Shown here: in pieces, positions 27,001-36,270 of the stretch
How positions within the stretch are numbered: the stretch's first letter is position 1
Layout of the letters: every line of letters begins with the position of its first letter
DNA from: Ruminococcus sp.
Lineage (GTDB): Bacteria; Bacillota; Clostridia; Oscillospirales; Ruminococcaceae
Direction: 5' to 3'
DNA: 64,000 nucleotides
Assembly: GCF_017549005.1 (NCBI RefSeq)
Contig: NZ_JAFYYT010000008.1
Span: 1-64,000, forward strand
Notes under the pieces: generated by a model
The model's database searches: none
Seen by the model: the letters and a program-made list of their open reading frames with translations, nothing else
What the model was told of the DNA's origin: nothing
Program-made: the position numbers and the translations under genes

Positions 27001-27376
27001 AACTGCAAAGGACTGCGAAAAGGAGCTGACAAGAAGCAAAAGCTACATCGTGGGTCACGAATACGAGACCGTTATCCTGCGTAATGCAGACAATAACATG
27101 AAAATAGCCACTATCGCCAAATTCGGCAAGGACGACCCATGTGACGCGAAGATCGCAGAAAACGAGAAATACTGCGTGGTTATCGGCTGGGGAGCAGTCA
27201 TATACAAGCTCCAGCCGCCTTTCGAGAACTATCTCCCGGGTCTGAGCACGACTCAGTGGAAGAAATACCTCGTTGACGAGGACACATGGTTCGAGGAAAT
27301 AAAGGAAATCACCAACGAATATGCAGTGCTCGCTGCGGAAAACGGCGAAGAGCACAGGGTAGAATTCGATTTCTGA
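24095..27376 (+). CDS. YfhO-family membrane glycosyltransferase-like protein with extra C-terminal domain
   Basis: The protein has 1093 residues with a GTG start behind AGGAAGGG. The N-terminal half has 12 or more membrane segments with an early extracellular DLWGQYFPMYRKF loop. A large extracellular region (about 535-910) and a last membrane segment (about 912-930) follow, matching YfhO (GT-C fold; wall polymer glycosylation). After this comes a cytoplasmic tail: a Lys/Glu/Ala/Ser-rich linker (about 935-985) and a compact domain of about 100 residues (YIVGHEYETVILRN ... AAENGEEHRVEFDF) that is not part of standard YfhO. The tail's role is unknown. Spacing to the upstream GT2-GtrA gene suggests one operon. 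Confidence 0.85.
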   Translation: MSSKAPKADFLKKNMDTLGSVLRVLIVFTIAIATGIVIFKKKEISPYGPNDILSIDLWGQYFPMYRKFALDHGFSEAMYNWSGALGFNNWVQNAFYTRSIFLIPFGLVPFAKCITYIDMVALLRFGLGAAACQLYAEYRFRSKSPVIMAASIGYGLCSYATSFIMQFMWTDGLFLAPLVLFGLEKMMNGKSPLMYVVTLALTIYTNFYTGFGVCLFTGFYFIAEWLKREYTDKDGKKLCVKANIKARAALFGRFSLYSVLGGLLTAFILLPTLKGLSLTESANEGRFDFKQWYHTLAENVSAMLPTTPASLEYGVANIAVGLFAFLLIPLYFMNTEIKPKNKLLTGGFLGVLYAGLNYNPMDWLFNGFHFPNQLPGRWSFLFSLAIAIVVSEGIAKRKGIKLTSIIASLIIALFFTGYAKFGNLSQEKLDKLSYWNKLIIVFAVLMAFSVIFGYFSQYMDKQAEKLEKAAETEGKKLSDEEEKSAKLYKAKAGGLRFCAFVTSILLSVAMTEEICRNKVNVATADSGGIPVSNMDSFIRVSEALYKYGTKYDSGKNEFYRIEANEGWTFNTSMIGDFKGIGYYGSTLNHGVYDLLRDMGNRIYANNVSSVYNNSSLFQNSLFGIKYIIDRGRYFESRSGKGYELIDNNDDCLVWENKTPFPIAFAASKEILTATVTPDNVQAVYDQNDLLNKLCGSGTDVFEHIDPADFINDNADIDTSNGVWMYHDFSRIDDNLPVTITWVYIAQDDMPIYLEHNFGGGQLTVNGSNYDLGAEKFRCIGSYEPGTEIRIEYTANDIGRGSFGLDLYRFNMDKWNAVYDNVKANGLEVSSFKNTRIKGSLNASEAGLVMTSIPQDGGWTVYVDGKKTSDFKVLGTLIGFNVGAGSHDIEFRYHVPALKAGALITLLALAALIFCLRVRKNGGFRLKKKEKAPKTEEKAPEAEKSGKSEKAAEKSSDKSKKSSKKAEKTETAKDCEKELTRSKSYIVGHEYETVILRNADNNMKIATIAKFGKDDPCDAKIAENEKYCVVIGWGAVIYKLQPPFENYLPGLSTTQWKKYLVDEDTWFEEIKEITNEYAVLAAENGEEHRVEFDF

Positions 27377-27394
27377 GAAAACAGAGGTGAAAAA

Positions 27395-27811
27395 ATGTCA
27401 GTAGGATTCAAGGTAAAGTTTTATTGGTATCAGGTAGGCTCTGCCGATTTCCTGTTTTCGTTTTTCTCCACTGTAGCCTGCAATCTCGAAAACGGCAGGC
27501 AGGGAGAGCGGTTCCCCATGATAAAAAACCTTTGCGATAACGGACGGCTCGAAATTAACGAGCTTTCCGCCGCTCTTGAAGAAATCGCACTGATAAAGGC
27601 AGAGCTCAAACGCTTTTCCGCGGATAAAGTTGTATGGGACATGGATGACCTCTCAAAACAACCGCCGTGGGGCAGTAATATAAGCCCTGATATAACCGAC
27701 CTTTCCAACTATTTCGTAACGAGCGACGGTGAAGACTTTATAACAGTACTTCAGCACGCCGTAGAAAAAGCTGTCAGTCTCGGTACAGAGCTGGAAATAT
27801 CAAATTTATGA
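27395..27811 (+). CDS. Putative immunity protein, Imm70-like
   Basis: A 138-residue soluble protein starting MSVGFKVKFYWYQVGSADFLFSFF-like (N-terminal 24 residues), which I associate with the Imm70 family of polymorphic-toxin immunity proteins (YWYxxGSxxFLxSFFSTV, then RFPMIKNL). The middle is acidic with a PPWG motif. AGAGGTG precedes the ATG. It lies 18 bases after the YfhO gene and overlaps the next gene by four bases. No toxin gene is adjacent. Family assignment is from memory of the motif and moderately sure. Confidence 0.6.
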   Translation: MSVGFKVKFYWYQVGSADFLFSFFSTVACNLENGRQGERFPMIKNLCDNGRLEINELSAALEEIALIKAELKRFSADKVVWDMDDLSKQPPWGSNISPDITDLSNYFVTSDGEDFITVLQHAVEKAVSLGTELEISNL

Positions 27812-28266
27812 AAAACGAGATAAAAACAATACCGGACAGCGCCGTTTCCGATATCAGAAACAACGAAAAGGGCGCATACACAGCAGAAATTGACGGAAAG
27901 ACCATACATACGGAAAAGGAATGGCTGTACGCTATGGCGGAAGCCTTCCGTTTTCCCGTTTATACCGAAAACGACAGAAAGACTGCCGTATGGTACAGCG
28001 GAGCATACAAGGATACGGAAAGATATCTTATGAATTATCCGCGCTATAACGACTGGATGACCGATCTTTCATGGATAAGCGAAGAAAAGATAGTCCTTAT
28101 AGTAAGGGATTTCCCGCATATCTTTGACGGCGATCCCGACGCAAAGGGATATTTTCTGAAAGACCTTCGGGATATCCTTCATTGGTGGGATACAGAGGTC
28201 GTAAACTGTGTGGTCGGGGGTCAAAAAAGAGAGTTCACAGTGTATCTGACAGATAAGAATAAGTAA
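27808..28266 (+). CDS. Barstar-like protein (putative RNase inhibitor/immunity)
   Basis: The 152-residue protein has barstar features in the right order: an N-terminal strand (AYTAEIDGKTIHTEKEWL), a helix with AFRFPVYTENDRKTAVW, YNDWMTDLSWI, the strand KIVLIVRDFPHIF, a helix FLKDLRDILHWW, and a final strand. Barstar-like proteins block barnase-type RNases. It is longer than barstar (about 90 residues), with the extra length at the N-terminus. Translation is coupled to the Imm70-like gene through ATGA. Together they look like an immunity pair without its toxins. Confidence 0.6.
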   Translation: MKNEIKTIPDSAVSDIRNNEKGAYTAEIDGKTIHTEKEWLYAMAEAFRFPVYTENDRKTAVWYSGAYKDTERYLMNYPRYNDWMTDLSWISEEKIVLIVRDFPHIFDGDPDAKGYFLKDLRDILHWWDTEVVNCVVGGQKREFTVYLTDKNK

Positions 28267-28293
28267 GGCGGACTGACTACAGGTCCGCCTTTT
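28265..28293 (+). terminator. Terminator after the immunity pair
   Basis: A 9-bp stem AAGGCGGAC/GTCCGCCTT is followed by TTGCCGATT. It overlaps the last stop codon. Confidence 0.8.
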
Positions 28294-28399
28294 GCCGATT
28301 TAAAGGGATAAAAAAAGCATCAGGATCTGCTCCTGAAACAGTAAAAAAATATAAATTACGGATAAAAAATGCAAATAAACGGCGTTTAGTGCAAAGTTA

Positions 28400-28427
28400 T
28401 TGACTTTTTCGGATTTATAAATATAAT
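28400..28427 (+). promoter_or_regulatory. Promoter of the unlinked agrD-like gene
   Basis: TTGACT (28400-28405) and TATAAT (28422-28427) are spaced 16 bases apart. The -35 region TTGACTTTTT resembles the TTGACTTTTG boxes of the agrB and LRR-dockerin promoters. Transcription should start near 28434. Confidence 0.75.
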
Positions 28428-28488
28428 ATACTTAGGCGTTGTCCAGAAAGTGCCCGCTCAATCATTTATAAGGAGGTATTTCATTCTT

Positions 28489-28644
28489 ATGAAGAAAACC
28501 CGGCACGCTGTCACAGACATCATAATGAAAACTATCGTAGCAAAATCAGTAAAAACAGCAGCGAGAAACGCAAATTCCGCTTGTTTTTGGTGGAATAACC
28601 AACCAGCTGTTCCAAAGGATCTAAAAAAACTCAGAAAATTCTAA
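28489..28644 (+). CDS. agrD: AgrD-like cyclic autoinducer peptide precursor (unlinked to agrB)
   Basis: The 51-residue precursor has the three AgrD parts: a basic amphipathic N-terminal helix (MKKTRHAVTDIIMKTIVAKS), a core NSACFWWN, and a charged tail NQPAVPKDLKKLRKF. Counting from the Cys, the tail aligns without gaps to S. aureus AgrD-I (CDFIM then DEVEVPKEL): Val at +9, Pro at +10, Lys at +11, acidic at +12, Leu at +13. This predicts cleavage after CFWWN and a five-residue thiolactone ring. AGGAGG lies 12 bases before the ATG, a little far. The agrBAC operon without agrD lies 12 kb away and is the likely partner. It has its own promoter and no agr gene nearby. Confidence 0.82.
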   Translation: MKKTRHAVTDIIMKTIVAKSVKTAARNANSACFWWNNQPAVPKDLKKLRKF

Positions 28645-29240
28645 ACAATAGTTTACATAATAAAGCCTAACCTCTATCCCTAACAATACTCTATTATAAA
28701 AACACTGAAATGCCGATTTATCCGACGCGTATTCGTTATCTGATACGCTGAGCTGCAACAGACTTAACCTTTACTGATAAAAGATATCCAACATTCATTT
28801 TATTCTATCAAGTAACTGACGCTGAACTTTATCTGACAACAGATCAATCTGACAGACAAATGATCGCGCAGTCACTTTCTGGCGACTAACCTAAAAAGCG
28901 GGCAAAACGATCTCATTTGCAGCGGTCGTGATGCCTGTCTAGTTGATCAAAACCACATCTTCTCTAATACATCATATCCAAAAAGCGGAATGTGGAACAC
29001 TGCCGAGCATTCGGCAGGTCCCATTTTTCCGTCCCCCTACCCCCGATGATGATCATTCGTATGCTGCACAATCGGAACAAACAATGAACATATGACGCTT
29101 TCAGATCTCTCTTTAAAAAACCATCTCTATCTAAACGCTTGAAAGAAAAAACAGAAATTCAGAATTTCCATTCCTTGCTTGTTTCGCAGTAAATCATACA
29201 GTGATTTTTCATATAGGGAGTTCCGCTTCAACTCCCGAGT
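28645..29240 (+). ncRNA. Long non-coding stretch downstream of agrD, candidate regulatory RNA or 3' UTR
   Basis: About 600 bases without any supported reading frame on either strand. A first terminator-like hairpin lies at 28990-29028 (stem ATGTGGAACACTGCCGA against TCGGCAGGTCCCAT, then TTTTT), a second at 29242-29283. A transcript from the agrD promoter would be about 595 or 850 nt with only a 51-codon gene near its 5' end. This recalls the agr effector RNAIII of staphylococci only in arrangement, not in sequence. Whether it has a separate promoter is not clear. Confidence 0.4.
28990..29028 (+). terminator. Terminator-like hairpin in the agrD 3' region
   Basis: An inner stem CTGCCGA/TCGGCAG with loop GCAT is extended by ATG-GGAAC/GTCCCAT pairing and followed by TTTTT. 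Confidence 0.6.
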
Positions 29241-29241
29241 G

Positions 29242-29283
29242 AAGGAGCCCATTCCCGGTCAGAATGGGCTCCTTTGCTTTTTT
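29242..29283 (+). terminator. Strong terminator upstream of the P-type ATPase
   Basis: A perfect 13-bp stem AAGGAGCCCATTC/GAATGGGCTCCTT with a 7-base loop and a following TTGCTTTTTTTATT. No gene immediately precedes it, so it implies a non-coding transcript arriving from the agrD side. Confidence 0.9.
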
Positions 29284-29347
29284 ATTGCCCGTGATCGTAT
29301 TTCACTTTGCGAACACAGTTCTGTCACCTTCCTGACATCTTAGTATC

Positions 29348-29376
29348 TTGACTTTTTTCGCAGTAAATGATAAAAT
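29348..29376 (+). promoter_or_regulatory. Promoter of the P-type ATPase gene
   Basis: TTGACT (29348-29353) and TAAAAT (29371-29376) are spaced 17 bases apart. A second TATAAT at 29396-29401 lacks a good -35 box. Confidence 0.65.
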
Positions 29377-29453
29377 TATATCTGTTTAGTACTGATATAA
29401 TGTGAAATCCGTTGCATTAAACCACACGGTGCTAAAGGATATTGGAGGAAAAA

Positions 29454-32093
29454 ATGAAACACTATCTTGAATCAACCGAATCGGTCCTTAAAGAAGTCAA
29501 AAGTTCGGCTTCGGGACTTACCGCAGAAGAGGCTGCAAAGCGCCTTGAAAAGGTAGGTCAGAACAAGCTCGACGAGCCGCCGAAGCCCACGCTGCTTGCA
29601 AGGTTCATAGAGCAGTTCAAGAATCCCATGATACTCGTTCTTATCGCAGCTGCCGTAATATCAGCTATTACAGGCATAGTTTCCGAGGGCAAGCTTGACG
29701 CGGACGTATTCATCATCATGTTCGTTGTCATCGCAAACGCTGTTCTCGGAGTTTATCAGGAAAACAAAGCCGAATCCGCTATCGAAGCCCTGCAGGCTAT
29801 GAGCGCCGCACAGAGCAAGGTTTACCGCTCGGGCGAGATGATAGTGATACCCAGTTCGGAGCTCGTCCCCGGTGACGTAATAGCTCTCGAGGCAGGCGAC
29901 AATGTCCCTGCGGACTGCCGTATACTCGAAGCGGCTGCACTTAAAGCCGAAGAATCAGCCCTCACAGGCGAAAGCGTCCCCTCCGAAAAGGAGAGCGGAG
30001 TGCTCTCGGGCGAGGAAGTACCTCTCGGCGACAGAAAGAATATGCTCTACATGGGCAGCAGTATCGCTTACGGCCGTGCGGAAGCAGTCGTAGTCGCTAC
30101 AGGTATGCAGACCGAAATGGGCAAGATAGCAGGTGCTATAGCAAATGCAGACGATGACGAGACTCCTCTCCAGAAGAGCCTCGACCAGCTCAGCAAGATA
30201 CTTTCAGTGGCAGTTCTCGTTATCTGCGTTATCATACTTGGAATCAACATATTACAGATGCTCGTGAAGAACGGCGCTATCACGCTCCCCGGCTTCCTTG
30301 ACTCGTTCATGATAGCTGTAAGCCTTGCTGTTGCGGCTATTCCGGAGGGACTTGCGGCAGTTGTCACAGTCGTTCTCTCTATCGGCGTTACCAATATGTC
30401 CAAGCGCGGAGCTATCATACGCAGACTTACCGCCGTTGAGGCTCTCGGCTGCGCTCAGGTAATATGCTCCGATAAGACAGGTACTCTCACACAGAACAAG
30501 ATGACAGTCGTTCACGAGAATACAGACGACAAGGAGCTCCTTGCAAAGGCTATGGCGCTCTGCTGCGACGCTGTCCTCAACTCCGACGACACAGTTGCGG
30601 GCGAGCCTACAGAGGCTGCTCTCGTAGCTTACGCACACAAGTGCGGACTTAAAAAGTACGAGCTGGAGGCAGCAACTCCGAGAGTTGCAGAAGCTCCCTT
30701 TGATTCTCTCAGAAAGATGATGTCCACTGTACACAAGACCGATAAGGGCTATGTACAGTACACCAAGGGCGCTCCTGACGAGGTGCTGAAAAACTGCACC
30801 CATATGTACAAAGAGGGCGGCGTCCGCATTATGACGGAGTCCGACAGACTTGAGATACTCCGCAGAAACAAGGAAATGGCAGACCAGGCTCTGAGAGTTC
30901 TCCTTGCGGCTTACCGTGAGTACGACGAGCTCCCCGCAGATACCTCACCCGAAGGTCTCGAGCATGATCTTATATACATAGGCATGACAGGTATGATAGA
31001 CCCTGTCCGTCCCGAAGTCAAGGACGCTATCGGTCTCTGCCGCACAGCAGGCATACGTCCTGTCATGATAACAGGCGACCACAGGGATACAGCCGTTGCT
31101 ATCGCAAAGGAGCTGGGAATCCTCGGCGAGGGTCAGCAGGCTCTCACAGGCGCAGAGCTCTCAAAGATTCCCGATAACGAGTTCAACGCACACGTTGAGG
31201 ACTACAGCGTATATGCCCGTGTACAGCCTGAGCACAAGGTACGTATAGTCAACGCATGGCGCAAGAAGAACATGACAACAGCTATGACAGGCGACGGCGT
31301 AAACGACGCTCCGTCCATCAAGAGCGCGGATATCGGCGTTGGTATGGGTATCACAGGTACGGACGTTACAAAGAACGTTGCGGATATGGTCCTTACCGAC
31401 GACAACTTCGCAACTATCGTAGGCGCTGTCGAGGAAGGCAGACGTATCTATGACAATATCCGCAAGGCTATACAGTTCCTGCTTTCCAGCAACCTCAGCG
31501 AAGTGCTGTGCATACTTATGGCTACTATCGGTCTCGGCAGTCTCACAAATGGCTCGTTCGTGATATTCAAGCCTGTACATCTGCTCTGGATAAACCTTAT
31601 CTCAGACTGTTTCCCTGCAATAGCTCTCGGCATGGAGCCTGCTGAAAAAGGCATTATGTCACGCAAACCGCGAAGCAGTAATTCCCACATCTTCTCAGAC
31701 GGTCTCGGCATAAATCTTCTGTGGCAGGGTACACTGATAGCAATACTCAGCCTTATCTCCTACGTTGTAGGCTATCAGAACGAGGGACACGGCGCAGCTA
31801 TGACAATGGCTTTCATCACCCTCTGCGTATGCGAAATGCTCCATGCATGGAACATGAGAAGCCTTAAAGGCTCTATCTTCAAAATGAAGAGCAGAAATAT
31901 AGTCCTTATCGGAGCTATCGCCCTTTCAGCCGTGCTCACTATCCCCGTACTCTTTATACCGAAGCTCAGGGATATATTCTCACTTACTCAGCTTAACGGT
32001 TCCGATTATCTCTTTGCATTCCTCATAGGTGCCTGCATAGTGCCTGTTGTTGAGATAGTGAAGTTCTTCCAGAGAGCTTCTTCAAAGAAGTAA
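29454..32093 (+). CDS. Calcium-transporting P-type ATPase (P2 type)
   Basis: The protein has 879 residues from the ATG at 29454, with GGAGG 5 bases upstream; an in-frame TTG 12 bases earlier overlaps this ribosome site. Motifs: actuator TGES, phosphorylation DKTGTLTQNKM, nucleotide-binding KGAPDEVL, hinge GDGVNDAPSIKSADIGVGMG. Ion-binding residues of SERCA have counterparts: PEGL in M4 (Glu309), SSNLSEV in M5 (Asn768, Glu771) and NLISD in M6 (Asn796, Asp800). Both calcium sites may therefore be present. It exports Ca2+ across the cytoplasmic membrane with ten predicted membrane helices. It is a single-gene unit with its own promoter and terminator. Confidence 0.9.
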   Translation: MKHYLESTESVLKEVKSSASGLTAEEAAKRLEKVGQNKLDEPPKPTLLARFIEQFKNPMILVLIAAAVISAITGIVSEGKLDADVFIIMFVVIANAVLGVYQENKAESAIEALQAMSAAQSKVYRSGEMIVIPSSELVPGDVIALEAGDNVPADCRILEAAALKAEESALTGESVPSEKESGVLSGEEVPLGDRKNMLYMGSSIAYGRAEAVVVATGMQTEMGKIAGAIANADDDETPLQKSLDQLSKILSVAVLVICVIILGINILQMLVKNGAITLPGFLDSFMIAVSLAVAAIPEGLAAVVTVVLSIGVTNMSKRGAIIRRLTAVEALGCAQVICSDKTGTLTQNKMTVVHENTDDKELLAKAMALCCDAVLNSDDTVAGEPTEAALVAYAHKCGLKKYELEAATPRVAEAPFDSLRKMMSTVHKTDKGYVQYTKGAPDEVLKNCTHMYKEGGVRIMTESDRLEILRRNKEMADQALRVLLAAYREYDELPADTSPEGLEHDLIYIGMTGMIDPVRPEVKDAIGLCRTAGIRPVMITGDHRDTAVAIAKELGILGEGQQALTGAELSKIPDNEFNAHVEDYSVYARVQPEHKVRIVNAWRKKNMTTAMTGDGVNDAPSIKSADIGVGMGITGTDVTKNVADMVLTDDNFATIVGAVEEGRRIYDNIRKAIQFLLSSNLSEVLCILMATIGLGSLTNGSFVIFKPVHLLWINLISDCFPAIALGMEPAEKGIMSRKPRSSNSHIFSDGLGINLLWQGTLIAILSLISYVVGYQNEGHGAAMTMAFITLCVCEMLHAWNMRSLKGSIFKMKSRNIVLIGAIALSAVLTIPVLFIPKLRDIFSLTQLNGSDYLFAFLIGACIVPVVEIVKFFQRASSKK

Positions 32094-32123
32094 ACAGAAC
32101 TAAGAGCTAAGAACTAAGATTTT

Positions 32124-32146
32124 AGGGGCGCACAATGTGCGCCCCT
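32124..32146 (+). terminator. Terminator of the Ca2+ ATPase gene
   Basis: A 10-bp stem AGGGGCGCAC/GTGCGCCCCT with loop AAT, followed by TATAAT; the T run is short. Confidence 0.75.
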
Positions 32147-32267
32147 TATAATATGAAAAAAGACCGATCATATGTGTAATACGCATAGAGAAGTATTTGT
32201 GAGAATTTATTGAGGAAAACCCTTTTGAAAAAGGGACGCCCGAAAGAAGAAATTATAGTTTTAGATG

Positions 32268-33936
<1,669 letters not shown>

Positions 33937-34036
33937 TCACAGCGAATCGCAACCTTATTATAACATATACTCCGCATCAATTCAAGACTTTAAAGCGAGA
34001 AATTTATTCGCGCGCTGTGATTCTCTTGTCGCTTAT

Positions 34037-34225
34037 TCAGGCGGAGTAATCGCCGTTCTTGATTTCACGGGCTATCATTCTGCTAATGATAGCCTTGATA
34101 GTTTCGCTATCATCACCGCAGAAATGCGTCTCGACAATATAGGTGGTGTTGCCTATCCTGTACTCTGAAATAGTGGGAGTAGGCAATGTCTGCGGATTTT
34201 CTGTTGTATTCTCGTTTCTTCCCAT
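34037..34225 (-). CDS. TnpW-like small transposon protein
   Basis: The 62-residue protein starts at the ATG at 34225, with AAGGAGG 5 bases upstream. ISEYRIGNTTYIVETHF followed by a helix ETIKAIISRMI matches small proteins called TnpW that accompany TnpX-type recombinases. Their role is not established. It precedes the recombinase by 121 bases on the same strand. An upstream extension of the frame to 34450 has no ribosome site and is not used. Confidence 0.75.
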   Translation of the reverse strand: MGRNENTTENPQTLPTPTISEYRIGNTTYIVETHFCGDDSETIKAIISRMIAREIKNGDYSA

Positions 34226-34876
34226 GTGAACCTCCTTGCTTTTGGCTGCTCTGACGAATGGAGCAGCGGGCGTATGTCGTGGAGAGTGGGAGGATTTCAT
34301 TTTGGCGACAGCTTGCAACTTTGGCAAAAACAGATGCAGGCGGAAATTATCCCCTCTTACTATCTGGAGAAAAGGAGCTCGTTTTTCAACCCTATCGCAG
34401 AAAATAGTCTGCAATTTTTGAGCGATTCTCTCTTTTGCACAATCAGCCAAGTCTGTTTGAATGCTGCGTTGTCAGAAATAGAGAATAGATGCAGATAGGG
34501 TTGAAAACAGGACAAATTATCTCCTGATAGTAGGAGGGCAACACAAAAGCCGCACCCGTGACAGGTGCGGCTGAAAAATCCGAGACATGAAAATGAAGCA
34601 AAAAACGGTTCAAAAAAAGTGCCGTATACCTTGTTGTGAGAAGCTACCAGCAAGCCATAGAAAGTGCCGTATTCTTTGCACTTTCGGAGATTTTCGGTCG
34701 CAAGTCTCCCGAAGATTTGATTCAGGGAACCCTCCGCCCTGAATCAAGTCTCCATCAAAACAAGGATGCACCTTGAACCGCTGAATAGGAAGTGTAGATG
34801 AAAAAACATCTCTCGCATAATTATTACAAATTATGATGCACTGTGCCAAGAATAAAGGTACTCACATAATAAAACC
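34226..34876. other. Non-coding stretch inside the island, with one minus-strand terminator
   Basis: No gene is supported. Frames here lack ribosome sites and cross a clear hairpin. That hairpin (34548-34572, stem AGCCGCACC/GGTGCGGCT) is followed on the minus strand by TTTTGTGTT, so it ends transcription from the XRE gene. The rest may carry recombination or transfer sites of the element, or a decayed mobile gene. Confidence 0.45.
34548..34572 (-). terminator. Terminator downstream of the XRE gene
   Basis: A 9-bp stem AGCCGCACC/GGTGCGGCT with a 7-base loop, then TTTTGTGTT on the minus strand. Confidence 0.75.
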
Positions 34877-35656
34877 TTATTGCTTTGAATCATCAATGGG
34901 ATACAAATCAAATAATAACGATGAAATTGTTTCTTGCAACGCATAACGGCGATATTTAAGACTATCAATGAGCTTACCAGAAGTTGTATAGTCATCATAT
35001 TCCAGTTCTCTATACTTGTGTATAACTTGTAATTCTTCATCTGTTAAAGAATCACGAATACTCAATTCTTCTGATGAAAAGGCATCGTCACAATCTAACG
35101 GTGAGTTAAGGTTGTCAATAATAAAATTTGCTTTTTTAGGCTCCATACTATAAAGTTGTTCTTTTAGAGAACGTACCTTTTCATCGTATTCATTTCTATG
35201 CTTTACATAATCAGAATAGAGATCATCTACTTTTTTTAACTCTTCAACTGCTTCTATGAAACGTGGCATCGAAATAAACCTGTTAATCATTTTTTGATAT
35301 GAATCAGCTTCTTCAGAAAAAACAAATTTTTCAGGAATAAGCCCCATAACAGTTTTTATTTGGTGAATAGATTCCTCAGTCAATCCTGTTTCAGCAACAA
35401 CGATTGTTGTGTTTTTTGTTTTATTAGAATACGCTTCTTCTCCAAGGAGATATCCGAGTTCACATCCGAAGAATTTGCACATATTCAAAAGTATTTCCAA
35501 AGGCGGAAGTGTCCTCTTATCCGAGTCGTCATTTTCATAGTTGGATATTTGCTTTCCGGTTACTCCAAGTTTATCACCTAACCTCGCCTGAGACCACTTG
35601 TGGTTTTGGCGCTCTTTTTTTATATTCTTACTCAAGACTTCAGGGCTATAATACAT
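34877..35656 (-). CDS. XRE-family transcriptional regulator
   Basis: The 259-residue protein has an N-terminal helix-turn-helix (residues about 9-70; IKKERQNHKWSQARLGDKLGVTGKQISNYEN). After it come a variable region and a helical, possibly coiled-coil stretch (about 135-170: VEELKKVDDLYSDYVKHRNEYDEKVRSLKEQL-like). It is AT-rich like the rest of the island. It is transcribed divergently from the cargo block across a 132-base region holding a consensus promoter, so it probably represses or activates the cargo. The C-terminal part has no recognised fold. Confidence 0.82.
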   Translation of the reverse strand: MYYSPEVLSKNIKKERQNHKWSQARLGDKLGVTGKQISNYENDDSDKRTLPPLEILLNMCKFFGCELGYLLGEEAYSNKTKNTTIVVAETGLTEESIHQIKTVMGLIPEKFVFSEEADSYQKMINRFISMPRFIEAVEELKKVDDLYSDYVKHRNEYDEKVRSLKEQLYSMEPKKANFIIDNLNSPLDCDDAFSSEELSIRDSLTDEELQVIHKYRELEYDDYTTSGKLIDSLKYRRYALQETISSLLFDLYPIDDSKQ

Positions 35657-35704
35657 ATAATTTCCTTTCTTACCTAAAAAGTAAATTTATATTTCGGAAC
35701 ATAC

Positions 35705-35733
35705 TTGACATTTCCTATTAGTCATTATACAAT
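35705..35733 (+). promoter_or_regulatory. Promoter of the first cargo gene of the island
   Basis: TTGACA (35705-35710) and TACAAT (35728-35733) are spaced 17 bases apart. The -35 box lies inside an imperfect palindrome GGAACATAC..(..)GACATTTCC (35695-35714), a possible site for the divergent XRE regulator. Confidence 0.75.
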
Positions 35734-35788
35734 GTTATTACAGCAATGTCAACCCATTAGATTATGTTTTGAAAGGCGGTCGATTTGT

Positions 35789-36103
35789 ATGGCTTGGAAT
35801 CCAAAGAAACCAGGGAATTATGCTTGGTTAACCCAAATAGTAAAAGAACACGGAGGTGTTGAACAATTCATCGATGATATCCACAATGAAGGATATCAAA
35901 AAGGACAGGAACATGGAGTACTTATAGGAGCAAGTATCGCAACGATAGCATTTGTGGCGGTTTTGGGAGCTTATCAAGAGATAAGGCACATCGTAGAAGT
36001 ACGAAAAGCGTCTAAGGTGCGTGCAAAAGTATCAAGTGATATTATACGTTGCAATATAAGCAAATCTGACAGTGAAGGCGTTGATACACCAACTCAAAAA
36101 TGA
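35789..36103 (+). CDS. Small single-span membrane protein, copy A (unknown family)
   Basis: The 104-residue protein starts at the ATG at 35789 (MAWNPKKPG) behind AAAGGCGG. Residues 1-50 form a soluble domain with [23 protein letters not shown]. Residues about 52-74 are a membrane span (GVLIGASIATIAFVAVLGAYQ) and the tail is basic. The same architecture and about half the residues recur in the gene at 41274-41612, so the island carries two paralogues flanking its enzyme genes. Function unknown. The N-terminal domain could be a ligand or protein-binding module and the span an effector or anchor. Confidence 0.75.
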   Translation: MAWNPKKPGNYAWLTQIVKEHGGVEQFIDDIHNEGYQKGQEHGVLIGASIATIAFVAVLGAYQEIRHIVEVRKASKVRAKVSSDIIRCNISKSDSEGVDTPTQK

Positions 36104-36129
36104 GTTATTAAATTGTTTAGTGCCTGCAA

Positions 36130-36255
36130 TGTTGCATATTTCTATAAAATGTTGCAGAAATATATGACTTCATACAAAGTGTTGCGCACTCGGTTCTTTT
36201 GTTGCAAAAAAACAACATCAAGCAAAAATGTTGCAACTTATTGTTCCTTGTTGCA
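36130..36255 (+). repeat. Phased array of six TGTTGC(A) direct repeats
   Basis: TGTTGC begins at 36130, 36150, 36180, 36200, 36229 and 36249. Spacings are 20, 30, 20, 29 and 20 bases, so all six lie on the same helix face, as three pairs with a 49-50-base period. Five copies extend to TGTTGCA and one to TGTTGCG. An inverted CGTTGCG lies in the promoter spacer (36281-36287). The array ends 16 bases before the -35 box of the HTH-PIN-ankyrin gene and looks like a multi-site operator. Confidence 0.88.
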
Positions 36256-36270
36256 ATTATGTGATAAATA

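Noticed and set aside
29183-29370. TTTCGCAGTAAAT occurring twice (about 29185 and 29358) as possible attachment sites
   Set aside because: Only 13 bases, no mobile gene between them, and the second copy is part of the ATPase promoter spacer.
34360-34849. Two minus-strand frames (34360-34653 and 34610-34849) in the island gap
   Set aside because: They cross a clear terminator hairpin at 34548-34572, have no ribosome sites, and their translations resemble no protein family.
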